Positions 27,640 to 35,280 of a stretch of 64,000 nucleotides of DNA are shown in pieces. The stretch lies in assembly GCF_028747645.1 (NCBI RefSeq), contig NZ_CP118100.1, positions 806,001-870,000 of the forward strand, read 5' to 3'. The notes below the pieces were generated by a model. That model saw only the letters and a program-made list of their open reading frames with translations, did not search any database and had not been told where the DNA came from. Source of the DNA: Microbacterium esteraromaticum (lineage in GTDB: Bacteria; Actinomycetota; Actinomycetes; Actinomycetales; Microbacteriaceae). The translations under genes were made by a program, and so were the position numbers. Position 1 is the stretch's first letter. Every line of letters begins with the position of its first letter.

Positions 27640-28071
27640 TCACTCGCTCGGCACGTTCCAGAACTCGGTGAAGTCGCGGCAGCCGTCGGGGACAGTCATC
27701 TCGTCGGTAGGACCACCGGGGAGCGCGCTGCCGGCGAACATGATGTGCTCTCCCTCCGTCGCGGATACGACATCGATCGCCGCGCCGGTGAACACCAGGT
27801 TGTCATCGAGCCATGACGCGTCGCCCTCTTGGAACACCAGCACCACGCGCTCACCCGTGTCGCGCTCGATATAGGTGCATCCGCTGTCCCGGCGAAGTAC
27901 GCCGTCCAGCAGAGCGGAATCTGCACCCTCTCCTCCGCTCGGGGGCTGTATCGCCAACTCCGAGACATCGCCCTGCGGTGCGCACGAAGTAAGGACCATG
28001 GCTAGAACTAGGCAGGCGACACCGGCCCCCAGCTGTCTCCGTGCCATACGCGAGGTGCACGGAGCGTTCAT
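27640..28071 (-). CDS. small lipoprotein of unknown function
   Basis: The 143-residue product has a signal peptide with hydrophobic core GAGVACLVLAMVL and lipobox LTSC (Cys30), so it should be lipid-anchored outside the membrane. The rest (VLRRDSGCTYIERDTGERVVLVFQ...) looks like a small beta-rich domain; Cys54-region and Cys near the end (PDGCRDFTEF) could pair. I do not recognise a family. Its ATG overlaps the stop of the upstream protease remnant (ATGA), so it was once co-translated with a secreted protease. Its stop lies 2 bases from that of ogt. Confidence 0.65.
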   Translation of the reverse strand: MNAPCTSRMARRQLGAGVACLVLAMVLTSCAPQGDVSELAIQPPSGGEGADSALLDGVLRRDSGCTYIERDTGERVVLVFQEGDASWLDDNLVFTGAAIDVVSATEGEHIMFAGSALPGGPTDEMTVPDGCRDFTEFWNVPSE

Positions 28072-28494
28072 AGAAGAGACAAGCCCATGTTTGAAAGATA
28101 AGCACTCTTGGAAAAAACGCCGTAGCCGGATGTTCCACTCGCAGGCCCGCCCTTAAGCAGTCCGTACGCTGTACCGCCAGAGAACCACGGGCCGCCGCTG
28201 TCACCGCCAGCCACCTTGAGTGACGGGCCTGAGACGTAGACGAACGTGAAGGCGCAGGATCCACCAGGGCAGGCGCCCGTCCATGTCGGCAACGATAGTC
28301 TCCTGGGCATGTCGCTTCCCTCCCAGCTCCCGCGCGGGGCCGATGATCTGCGTGGATCCATCGGTGCATGCGAAGGTACTATCAGGCGGCGATCCGGTGC
28401 AAGCGTCAGAATGGAAACGACTCGGGCTTTCGTGCCATGTGCATCTCACCGGATCGTGGACGGTGAAGCCGAAGCGAGCAGCTTGGTGTACTCA
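28068..28494 (-). pseudogene. broken trypsin-like (S1) serine protease, C-terminal remnant
   Basis: The last about 60 codons read GGSCAFTFVYVSGPSLKVAGGDSGGPWFSGGTAYGLLKGG, with the intact nucleophile motif GDSGGP and the usual 'PWF...AYGLLKG' strand of secreted bacterial trypsin-like proteases. No His-Asp part of the triad, signal peptide or propeptide is found upstream. Another frame over 28201-28494 is open and Cys-rich, which suggests a frameshift around 28260-28360 on top of a 5' truncation. The remnant abuts the stop of the next gene. It is unlikely to be an active enzyme. Confidence 0.6.
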
Positions 28495-28932
28495 GACCGC
28501 GGCAGCCTCGGCGTCGATGTCAGTGATGAACGCGACAGCGGCGTAGACGAGCTTGGAGAAGTCGATGACCTCGTCGCGGATGGCGGTGTTGTCGACGACG
28601 TAGGCCAGCGACACCGGGAGCTCCTTCATCCCGGCGTGCGGCATCTCGCCGGCGCTGCGGGCCGCGAAGACGATCCCGAACACGCGCAGGTCGACCGTGT
28701 CGTCATCGGCGATCCGGATCAGCTGCGGATCCGCGGCCTGCGGGTCGACCCCCAGTTCCTTCAGGGCCGTCAGTGTCGTGCGGTAGGCGATAGCCTCATC
28801 GAGCACGGCGAAGAAGTAGTCCGGTCGATCCGGTCCCGGCGCCTGCCGCAGCAGTCGCGCTTCGGCGGGAAGCTGGGCGGGCAGATCGGCGGGTCCGGTG
28901 TCGATTCCGGTGATGCGCAGGCGGGAGCTCAT
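28492..28932 (-). CDS. hypothetical protein
   Basis: I do not recognise this 146-residue protein. It is acidic, has no signal peptide or membrane helix, and reads like a compact globular domain: DYFFAVLDEAIAYRTTLTALKELGVDPQAADP, then DDDTVDLRVFGIVFAARSAGEM, then ELPVSLAYVVDN and a terminal helix. The start ATG lies only 17 bases from the 331-bp repeat, so its promoter must be read outward from that repeat. In the ancestral chromosome it was probably the divergent neighbour of the ABC exporter now found 21 kb away. Confidence 0.55.
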   Translation of the reverse strand: MSSRLRITGIDTGPADLPAQLPAEARLLRQAPGPDRPDYFFAVLDEAIAYRTTLTALKELGVDPQAADPQLIRIADDDTVDLRVFGIVFAARSAGEMPHAGMKELPVSLAYVVDNTAIRDEVIDFSKLVYAAVAFITDIDAEAAAV

Positions 28933-28961
28933 CCGCCGATCCTTCGACCCGGAAATTTCTC

Positions 28962-28991
28962 TTGCGGTAGATGCGTTTGCGGGAATATGCT
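28962..28991 (+). promoter_or_regulatory. displaced copy of the exporter promoter
   Basis: TTGCGG and TATGCT with 18-base spacing match the promoter at 49933-49962, with one spacer change (G for A at 28979). If active it transcribes the leader copy and the 44-codon chimera, then runs antisense into the downstream reductase gene. Confidence 0.5.
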
Positions 28992-29042
28992 CAAAGGCTG
29001 TCGCGCCGACCGGCCGACGAAGCCGAGCCTGAGGAGGACACC

Positions 29043-29105
29043 ATGGCCACGACGATTGTCACGTTCATCGCCCTCGGCTCGCGCGCAGCCCGCCTGCGTG
29101 ATTGA
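29043..29105 (+). CDS. leader peptide, displaced copy
   Basis: This 20-codon ORF is identical to the leader peptide at 50014-50076 and keeps the strong GAGGAGG upstream. It is no longer in front of a complete exporter gene, so it is probably a relic of the rearrangement, although it could still be translated. Confidence 0.5.
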   Translation: MATTIVTFIALGSRAARLRD

Positions 29106-29208
29106 TCGCGGTCCGCGCCACTGACACGGCGCGTCGCACTGCCTCACACCGGATGCCACGGGCATCCGCCATCGTCTTCGTCTTCCGCTCGCAACGCAAC
29201 TGAGAGTC

Positions 29209-29343
29209 ATGTCTGTCACCGCTTCTTCGTCGTCTCTGTCCACCGTCGCCGCGCTGCTGCGCCTGAAGCCCTTCGTCCGCTTCGCCTGGGGGCTGGAGGT
29301 CAAGCAGCGCCTGCTCGCGCGCGAAGCGGTGGGCGTCGGCTGA
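29209..29343 (+). pseudogene. in-frame chimera: exporter N-terminus joined to Ogt C-terminus
   Basis: The first 24 codons equal those of the ABC exporter gene at 50180 ([19 protein letters not shown]...) and the next 20 codons equal the C-terminus of Ogt ([20 protein letters not shown]), ending at the Ogt stop. The junction at 29280/29281 has only a GC shared by both parents. The 44-residue product lacks any catalytic or membrane part. It is a scar of the joining event rather than a functional gene, but it is in frame and behind an intact promoter copy. Confidence 0.85.
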
Positions 29344-29344
29344 T
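29279..29344 (+). repeat. 66-bp direct repeat, copy 2 (detached ogt tail)
   Basis: This is a perfect copy of 27573-27638 lying at the left edge of the catabolic island. After the stop the sequence continues into the 3' flank of the reductase gene at 29356. In the source chromosome the island therefore began immediately after ogt. Confidence 0.97.
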
Positions 29345-29355
29345 CTGCCGGGCGG

Positions 29356-30309
29356 TCAGCCGACGCGGGTCACATCCGCCAGGTGGACGTAGGCGCTCTC
29401 GGTGGCGTGCACGAGCGTGACGACCATGTCGTTGATCGGCGTCGGCACTCCGGCGCGGCGCCCTTCGCGGGCGACCGCGCCGTTGATCGCATCGATCTCG
29501 CTGCGCCGTCGCAGCACGCCGTCCAGCCGCACCGACGGGTAGGCGTCGCCGATTCTGGTGCCGAGGTGCCGGATGTGCTCGATCGGGTCGCCGACATCGA
29601 GGGTGACCCCCAGCGCTGACGCGACGTCGATCGCCTCCTGTGCGCACCCGCCGCCGATCTCCCACGCGGCGGGCGTATCGATGATGCGACCGATGGGCAG
29701 GCCCGTCAGGAACGAGGTTCCCGAGAACGCCGCGTTCATGATCAGCTTCTCCCACACCATCTGGTCGAGGTCGTCGAACAGTGCCACGCCGAAGCCTGCG
29801 CTGGTCCACACCTCTCCGCCTCGCTCGAGCGCTTCACGGGAGAGTCCGCGGTACGAGCCGAACCGCGTGATCTCGCGACCGTTGTGGTGAGCCTCTCCGG
29901 GCGTCGGCACCGATGCCCCGAATCCGCCGACGACACCGACGGCGATGCGGTCGGGATCGATGTGCTCCGCAGCGATCTGCGGGGAACCGAGCCCGTTCTG
30001 CACGGTCTGAACGATCGTGTGCTCGGCGAGCAGTGGTGCCACCGACTGCGCTGCGGCGGCGATGTCGTACGCCTTGGTCGCGATGATCACCAGATCGCAG
30101 GTGCCGATGCCCTCGGTCGTCGTTGACATCGACGCGAGGCGTACCGTGCGGTCGCCGCTGTCGCCGTACACGCGCAGCCCGCGTTCGTTCACCGCGGCGA
30201 CGTGGTCGGTCCACAGCGTGACTCCGTGCACCTCGTGACCGGCTTCTTGCATCAAGCCGGCATAGACAGAGCCCATGGCTCCGCATCCGACGACAGCGAC
30301 CTTTGCCAT
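29356..30309 (-). CDS. 2-dehydropantoate 2-reductase family (ApbA/PanE) protein
   Basis: The 317-residue protein has the NADP-binding N-terminus VAVVGCGAMGSVYAGLM, the IIATKAYD strand, TVQNGLGSP, the catalytic Lys in VWEKLIMNAAFS and the RRRSEIDAINGAV-REG substrate motif of ketopantoate reductases. These enzymes reduce ketopantoate to pantoate for CoA synthesis. Here it is the first island gene, divergent from a CoA-transferase and close to valine-catabolism genes, so a catabolic 2-oxoacid reductase role is possible. Substrate specificity cannot be read from sequence. Confidence 0.82.
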   Translation of the reverse strand: MAKVAVVGCGAMGSVYAGLMQEAGHEVHGVTLWTDHVAAVNERGLRVYGDSGDRTVRLASMSTTTEGIGTCDLVIIATKAYDIAAAAQSVAPLLAEHTIVQTVQNGLGSPQIAAEHIDPDRIAVGVVGGFGASVPTPGEAHHNGREITRFGSYRGLSREALERGGEVWTSAGFGVALFDDLDQMVWEKLIMNAAFSGTSFLTGLPIGRIIDTPAAWEIGGGCAQEAIDVASALGVTLDVGDPIEHIRHLGTRIGDAYPSVRLDGVLRRRSEIDAINGAVAREGRRAGVPTPINDMVVTLVHATESAYVHLADVTRVG

Positions 30310-30458
30310 GCGTATGTCCTCTCGGGTCAGTGGATGCCAGTGGTCTTACCTCTGGGTGATCCCCATCATGACCGACGCGGCGCTGAGTTTCAATCAAAGT
30401 CCGGAGATTCCTCGCGAAATCGGGTCATCCGGCGGGGTTGGCACGGAATGCTGGCAAA

Positions 30459-30466
30459 TTGTATCC
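30459..30466. promoter_or_regulatory. shared element GGATACAA, site 1
   Basis: The minus strand reads TTGTGGATACAAT here, a near-perfect TTGT-N4-ACAA inverted repeat. It lies between the divergent reductase and CoA-transferase genes. TACAAT within it could also be the -10 of the reductase gene. The same GGATACAA occurs at two more island control regions. Confidence 0.4.
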
Positions 30467-30515
30467 ACAAGTTCTAGCATGAGGATTTCCAGCCTTCCCA
30501 CGTGAGGAGATACCC

Positions 30516-31724
30516 ATGACAGGCACGACGCCCACGAGCGCACTCGCAGGCCTGCGCGTGATCGACGCGGCCTCGCTCGCCGCCGCACCCCTGGTGGCCA
30601 CCTATCTGGCCGAGTTCGGTGCCGAGGTGATCAAGGTCGAAGACCCGAACGCCGGCGACGCGTTGCGCGCCTGGGGCGTGCGCAAGGACGGCGTCGGCCT
30701 GATGTGGAAGAGCGTCGCGCGCAACAAGAAGCCCGTCACCGCGAATCTGCGCACCTCCGCGGGGCAGGAGCTGCTCAAGCAGCTCGCCGGTGAGGCCGAC
30801 GTCATCATCTTCAACACTCGGCCGAGCACGCTCGAGAAGTGGGGGCTCGACTACGAGTCGCTTCGCGAGACGCATCCGCACCTGATCTACCTGCACATCA
30901 CCGCATTCGGCGAGGGTGGCCCCGACACCGACCGTCCGGGGTTCGGAACGCTGGGCGAGGCGATGAGCGGGTTCGCCCACACCACGGGTGAGGCCGACGG
31001 CCCGCCCACGCTGCCGTCCTTCATGCTGGCGGATGGTGTCGCATCATTGAACGCGGTGTACGCCGTGCTGATCGCGCTCTACCACCGCGACGTGCGCGGA
31101 GGTGGCGGGCAGAAGATCGATGTGAATCTGGTCGAGCCGTTGGCGCGGCTGCTCGAGCAGTCGGTGCTGACCTTCGACCAGCTCGGCGAGAACCCGGCGC
31201 GCACGGGCAACCGCTGGGCGATCACCGTGCCGCGCAACACGTACAAGACCCAGGACGGGCGGTGGATCGTGATGTCGGGCAGTGCCCCGTCGATCGCGTT
31301 GCGCGTCTACAAGGCCATCGGTCGACCGGAGCTGGTCGACGACCCCGCCTACGCCGATCCGCAGCAGCGGTTGCAGCGCGCCGACGAGATCGATGCCATG
31401 GTCGCCGACTGGATCGGCGCGCACCCGTTCGATGACGTCATGCGCATCTTCGCCGACGAGCAGGTCGCCGTCGCCCCGGTCTACGACGCCGAGCAGCTTC
31501 TCGCCGACCCGCACCACCAGGCGCGTGGGACCTTTGTGCGGATGCCGGATGCCGACCTCGGCAGTATGCGTGTGCAGGCGCCCGTGCCCCGGTTGTCGGT
31601 CACGCCGGGACGAGTCGAGCATCTCGGGCGCGAGCTCGGCGCCGACAGCTCCGAGATCTACGCGTCGTGGCTCGGACTGGACGAGGCCCGAATCGGCGAG
31701 CTGCGCGCCGCCGGCGCCGTCTGA
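30516..31724 (+). CDS. CaiB/BaiF (family III) CoA-transferase
   Basis: The 402-residue enzyme moves CoA between carboxylic acids. It shows LAGLRVIDAASLAAAPLVATYLAEFGAEVIKVEDP, ARNKKPVTANLR, and DRPGFGTLGEAMSGFAHTTGE, where the catalytic Asp lies in the family's second conserved region; the last 100 residues carry AWGLVG-like DEIDAMVADWIG. A GAGGAGA site precedes the ATG. It is followed by a strong terminator, so it is monocistronic, and is flanked by CitE-like lyases. This suggests activation of a C4-C5 dicarboxylate, but the acid is unknown. Confidence 0.88.
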   Translation: MTGTTPTSALAGLRVIDAASLAAAPLVATYLAEFGAEVIKVEDPNAGDALRAWGVRKDGVGLMWKSVARNKKPVTANLRTSAGQELLKQLAGEADVIIFNTRPSTLEKWGLDYESLRETHPHLIYLHITAFGEGGPDTDRPGFGTLGEAMSGFAHTTGEADGPPTLPSFMLADGVASLNAVYAVLIALYHRDVRGGGGQKIDVNLVEPLARLLEQSVLTFDQLGENPARTGNRWAITVPRNTYKTQDGRWIVMSGSAPSIALRVYKAIGRPELVDDPAYADPQQRLQRADEIDAMVADWIGAHPFDDVMRIFADEQVAVAPVYDAEQLLADPHHQARGTFVRMPDADLGSMRVQAPVPRLSVTPGRVEHLGRELGADSSEIYASWLGLDEARIGELRAAGAV

Positions 31725-31748
31725 CCGGTAGCTGCCCGTAGACGCCGA

Positions 31749-31784
31749 AAGCCCCTTTCGCCTGAACGCAGGCGAAAGGGGCTT
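31749..31784. terminator. terminator after CoA-transferase gene
   Basis: AAGCCCCTTTCGCCTG pairs perfectly with its complement over 16 bases around a 4-base loop. It lies between two convergent genes and serves both. Confidence 0.85.
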
Positions 31785-31810
31785 CGTGGTGGTGGTGAGC
31801 ACTCGCTCGA

Positions 31811-32695
31811 TCAGACCCCGAGGATCTTCTCGGCGCGCTCCACGATCGCGTAGTCGACCAGTCGGCCATCGTGCACGATGGCCCCCGAGCCGGCTGCCTC
31901 TGCGGCGGCGAACAGTTCGAGGATCATACGGGCGTTCGCCTTCTCGGCGTCAGACGCCTCGAACCCACGGTTGCTCAGGGGGACCTGGTTCGGGTGGATG
32001 AGCATCTTGCCGCGGAACCCGAACTGCCGTGCCTGGCGGCACATCGCGAGAATACGCTCGTCCTCCTGGAACGCGATGAAGGGGCCGTCGAGGGGTTTGG
32101 AGACGCCCGCCGCGCGCGCCGCCAACACCAGTGCGGAGCGCGCGTAGAGCAGTTCCTCCGCGCTGTCGGAGTGGTCGAGTCCATCGATGTCGAGGTCGCG
32201 CATGAAGTCGTGCGCGCCGAAGATCGCCGTCTCGATTCGGGGGCTCGCCGCGAGGATCTGTCGTGCGTCGGCGATGCCCAGCGCCGACTCGATGAGGATC
32301 AGCATCCGCGTCGCCCCCGGGGTCACACCGTGCAAGCGCTCCGCCTCGCCGATCCACTCGTCTGCGGCGCGCACCGTCTCGACGTCCTCGACCTTCGGTA
32401 GCACGATGCCGTTCAGGTCCGGCTGGATGACGGCCTCGATGTCGGCCTGCGTGCGCCCGGTCGACGGGTGGTTGACCCGGACGTAGCTGCGCACGTCGGG
32501 GATGCTCGTGATGCCCGCTCTGGCCAGTGCTCGTGCCGCGGTCTTGTTGGCGTCGGCGACGGCATCCTCGAGGTCGAGGGCCGCGGCGTCGGGGCGGATC
32601 TCGTTCATCTTCTGCACCCGGCGTTCGTTGTCGGCCGGGCAGAAGAGCAGTGAGCGCAGCGGCGCCGGCGCTTCGGGGGCGGGTGCTTCAGTCAT
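31811..32695 (-). CDS. HpcH/HpaI aldolase/citrate lyase (CitE-like) protein A
   Basis: The 294-residue TIM-barrel protein has the CitE-type pattern RSLLFCPADNERRVQKM, DAAALDLEDAVAD-NKTAAR (metal Asp/Glu), VRVNHP, IVLPKVEDVETV, ILIESALGIADARQI and GAHDFMRDL. CitE-like proteins cleave or form citryl-, malyl-, citramalyl- or related CoA esters. Start ATG at 32695 has AAGG at a proper distance; the in-frame ATG at 32785 would cross the divergent promoter. The divergent neighbour is a second CitE-like gene. Confidence 0.85.
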   Translation of the reverse strand: MTEAPAPEAPAPLRSLLFCPADNERRVQKMNEIRPDAAALDLEDAVADANKTAARALARAGITSIPDVRSYVRVNHPSTGRTQADIEAVIQPDLNGIVLPKVEDVETVRAADEWIGEAERLHGVTPGATRMLILIESALGIADARQILAASPRIETAIFGAHDFMRDLDIDGLDHSDSAEELLYARSALVLAARAAGVSKPLDGPFIAFQEDERILAMCRQARQFGFRGKMLIHPNQVPLSNRGFEASDAEKANARMILELFAAAEAAGSGAIVHDGRLVDYAIVERAEKILGV

Positions 32696-32745
32696 CAGAC
32701 GACCTTGTCTCTCGTTCTGCGGCGATGGCATCGCCGATGCAATCT

Positions 32746-32754
32746 GGATACAAT
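32746..32754. promoter_or_regulatory. shared element GGATACAAT, site 2
   Basis: GGATACAAT lies in the 163-base gap between the two divergent CitE-like genes. TACAAT could serve as the -10 of the plus-strand gene, with which a repressor at this site would compete. Confidence 0.4.
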
Positions 32755-32858
32755 CGAAGATAGGGCGAGGGTGCGTGGTGGTCAAGTCTCGGACCTCGGG
32801 TGGATATCCGGCGCAGAAGCCTGAAAAATCAGCGAATCACAACGAAAGTGAGCATGCC

Positions 32859-33740
32859 ATGTCTGAGATTGTTCGTCCTCGCCGCTCTGCTCTGTACGTG
32901 CCCGGTGCGAACTCCCGTGCCCTGGAGAAGTCCACTGGTCTAGCCGCTGACATGATCATTCTCGATCTGGAGGACGCCGTGGCGCCGGCAGAGAAAGAAG
33001 CGTCGCGCACGCGCGTCTGCGCCGCGATCGAATCCCGGGCCTTCGGCCCTCGCGAAGTTCTGGTGCGCGTGAACGCTCGCGGTACGTCCTGGCATTGGGA
33101 CGACCTGCGCGCCGTCGCAGCGACGCCTGCGCACGGGGTTCTGGTTCCGAAGGTGGACTCACCGTACGAGGCCGCGCGACTCGCGGATGCCCTTGACGAG
33201 CTCGATGCGCCGCAGTCGCTGAGGCTGTGGGTCATGATCGAGACCCCGCGCGCGGTGCTGGCCGCCGCCGAGATCGCCGCATCGAGCGACCGGATCGAGG
33301 GACTCGTGATCGGCACGAACGACCTCGTGAACGATCTGGGTGCGCTGCATGTGCCGGGGCGGATGCCCGTGCTCTCGTCGCTGTCGCACACGATCCTTGC
33401 GGCCAGGGCGTCGGGCAAGGCGGTTCTGGACGGGGTCTACAACGCCGTGCGCGACACCGAGGGCTTCGTCGCCGAGGCCGCCCAGGGGCGTGCGCTGGGT
33501 TTCGACGGCAAGACACTGGTGCACCCCGCGCAGATCGGGCCGGCCAACGCGGCCTTCGGCCCTTCCGCGGCTGATGTGCAGCGGGCGCATGAGGTCATCG
33601 ATGCCTTCTCGCAGGCCGAGGCCGCGGGCGAGGGCGTCACGGTGGTCGACGGTCAGATGATCGAGCACCTCCACGTCGTGCACGCCCGACGCGTGATCGC
33701 GCTGCAGGCACAGATCGAGGCGTTGACGACCGCCGCGTGA
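32859..33740 (+). CDS. HpcH/HpaI aldolase/citrate lyase (CitE-like) protein B
   Basis: The 293-residue protein has RRSALYVPGANSRALEKS, MIILDLEDAVAPAEKE-SR, VRVNARGTSWHWDDL, VLVPKVDSPYEAARL, WVMIETPRAVLAAAEIA, GTNDLVNDLGA and FDGKTLVHPAQIGPAN, a full CitE-like set with the acidic metal ligands and Arg positions. It resembles malyl-CoA lyase/thioesterase-type members more than paralogue A does. Start ATG at 32859 gives the usual short N-terminus. A MarR regulator gene follows 64 bases later on the same strand. Confidence 0.87.
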   Translation: MSEIVRPRRSALYVPGANSRALEKSTGLAADMIILDLEDAVAPAEKEASRTRVCAAIESRAFGPREVLVRVNARGTSWHWDDLRAVAATPAHGVLVPKVDSPYEAARLADALDELDAPQSLRLWVMIETPRAVLAAAEIAASSDRIEGLVIGTNDLVNDLGALHVPGRMPVLSSLSHTILAARASGKAVLDGVYNAVRDTEGFVAEAAQGRALGFDGKTLVHPAQIGPANAAFGPSAADVQRAHEVIDAFSQAEAAGEGVTVVDGQMIEHLHVVHARRVIALQAQIEALTTAA

Positions 33741-33804
33741 CGTGCGCGAGGGGCTCCGCGTGAGCATCCACGACACGCGATAGCGTGAACGTGAAGGAGT
33801 CCCG

Positions 33805-34338
33805 ATGAACAAGCGCCAACCGTTACCCGTCGACCCGATCGCCGAAGCGAAGCGGCAGTGGGTGCTTCACGGGTGGGCCGATGCCGCCTCGGGGATGTCG
33901 GCCGTGACCTCCATCATCCGCGCACAGCAGCTCATGCTCACCAGAGTGGAGCGCACCCTCAAGCCGTTCGACCTGTCGTTCGCGCGATTCGAGATGCTGC
34001 GCCTGCTCGCGTTCACCCGGGAGGGGCGTATGCCGATGGCGAGCGTCATCGCCCGCCTGCAGGTGCATCCGACGAGCGTCACGAACGCGGTGAACCGGCT
34101 GGTGAGCGACGGCCTGGTCGAGCGCGCTCCGCACCCCGAGGACGGCCGGGCCGCGATGGTCGTGCTCACGCCCTCGGGGCGCGAACTGATCGAAGAAGCC
34201 ACCGTCGCCCTCAACGCCGTCTTCACCGAGCCGGGAATGCCCGACGACGACACGCTCGAGCTCGTGCGGATCCTGGCACGGTTCCGCAAGAGCGAGGGGG
34301 ACTTCAGCGACCCCGTCGCACCGCCGGATCCGCTGTGA
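33805..34338 (+). CDS. MarR family transcriptional regulator
   Basis: The 177-residue protein contains the MarR winged helix: PFDLSFARFEMLRLLAF, MPMASVIARLQVHPTSVTNAVNRLVSDGLVERAPHPEDGRAAMVVLTPSGRELI. AAGGAG precedes the ATG. It lies directly after a CitE-like gene and converges with mmsB, and is the likely local regulator of the CoA-ester genes. Ligand unknown, though aromatic- or short-acyl-CoA ligands are common for catabolic MarR proteins. Confidence 0.88.
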   Translation: MNKRQPLPVDPIAEAKRQWVLHGWADAASGMSAVTSIIRAQQLMLTRVERTLKPFDLSFARFEMLRLLAFTREGRMPMASVIARLQVHPTSVTNAVNRLVSDGLVERAPHPEDGRAAMVVLTPSGRELIEEATVALNAVFTEPGMPDDDTLELVRILARFRKSEGDFSDPVAPPDPL

Positions 34339-34353
34339 TCGAACGGGCGGCCG

Positions 34354-35268
34354 TCAGCCGTCGACCGATGAGCTCTGCTCGCGGATCATCTCGATGATGC
34401 CGGAGAAGTCCCGGTGCGCACCATCGCCTTCGGCATACGCACGGAACATGTCGCGCGCGTGGATGCCAAGCTGGGCGTCGACACCGGTGAGTGCGATCGC
34501 GGCCTCGGCCAGGCCCAGATCCTTCGACATCAAGGCGCCGGCGAACCCCGGCCGGTAGTCGTCGTTCGCCGGACTCGTGGTGACCGGGCCGGGCACGGGA
34601 CAGTTCGTGGTCAGCGCCCAGCACTGGCCCGAGGCGTTGGACGCCACATCGAACAGCGCTTGATGGCCCAGCCCGAGCCGCTCCCCGAGGACGAAGGCCT
34701 CAGCGACCGCGATCTGAGTGATGCCGAGGATCATGTTGTTGCACACCTTCGCCGCCTGTCCCAGGCCGGATCCGCCGCAGTGCACGATCCGTTCACCCAT
34801 GATCTGCAGCACCGCGAGCGCGGCGGCGAAGTCCTCGTCACTGCCGCCGACCATGAACGCCAGTGTTCCGCGCTGCGCGCCGATCACACCACCCGACACT
34901 GGGGCATCCGCCGCACGGTGCCCGGCCGCCAGCGCGAGGTCGTGCGCGCGGCGTGCTTCATCGACGGCGATCGTCGAGCAGTCCAGGAAGAGCGTGCCCG
35001 GGGATGCCGAGGCGAGCAGGCCCGGAGTGTGCTCGTCGCCCTGGTAGGCCGCGATCACATGAGCGCCCGTCGGGAGCATGGTGATGACGATCTCGGCGCC
35101 GGCCACGGCGGCATTCGGATCGGCGGCGACCCCGATCCCGTTCGCGCGTGCGGCATCGCGCGCGGCCGAGACGGGATCGAAACCGAGAACACGGTGCCCG
35201 GCCGCCACGAGATTGGCGGCCATCGGGCCGCCCATGTGGCCCAGACCGAGAAAAGCGATGTCAGACAT
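34354..35268 (-). CDS. mmsB: 3-hydroxyisobutyrate dehydrogenase
   Basis: The 304-residue enzyme has GLGHMGGPMAANLVAAGHRVLGFD for NAD binding, DAPVSGGVIGAQRGTLAFMVGG for the substrate site and the catalytic Lys in GLGQAAKVCNNMILG. It oxidises 3-hydroxyisobutyrate to methylmalonate semialdehyde. It is the last gene of the operon mmsA - acyl-CoA dehydrogenase - hydrolase - mmsB, with 12 bases to the previous stop, which fixes its role in valine breakdown. Confidence 0.9.
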   Translation of the reverse strand: MSDIAFLGLGHMGGPMAANLVAAGHRVLGFDPVSAARDAARANGIGVAADPNAAVAGAEIVITMLPTGAHVIAAYQGDEHTPGLLASASPGTLFLDCSTIAVDEARRAHDLALAAGHRAADAPVSGGVIGAQRGTLAFMVGGSDEDFAAALAVLQIMGERIVHCGGSGLGQAAKVCNNMILGITQIAVAEAFVLGERLGLGHQALFDVASNASGQCWALTTNCPVPGPVTTSPANDDYRPGFAGALMSKDLGLAEAAIALTGVDAQLGIHARDMFRAYAEGDGAHRDFSGIIEMIREQSSSVDG

Positions 35269-35280
35269 GAGGGGTCCCCT

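Larger units (their letters stand above)
28950..29280 (+). repeat. 331-bp direct repeat, copy 1 (displaced exporter leader)
   Basis: This segment is a copy of 49921-50251: promoter, leader ORF, hairpin, and the first 24 codons of the ABC exporter gene. Base-by-base comparison finds two differences in 331 (G at 28979 versus A at 49950; G at 29256 versus C at 50227, a silent Leu change) and no gaps. The offset is 20,971 bases. At its right end it runs directly into a detached ogt tail. Confidence 0.98.

Noticed and set aside
28950..29344. Assembly artefact as sole cause of the repeat and junction
   Set aside because: Two base differences between copies and a perfect second repeat with separate flanks argue for real sequence, though long-read confirmation is still needed.
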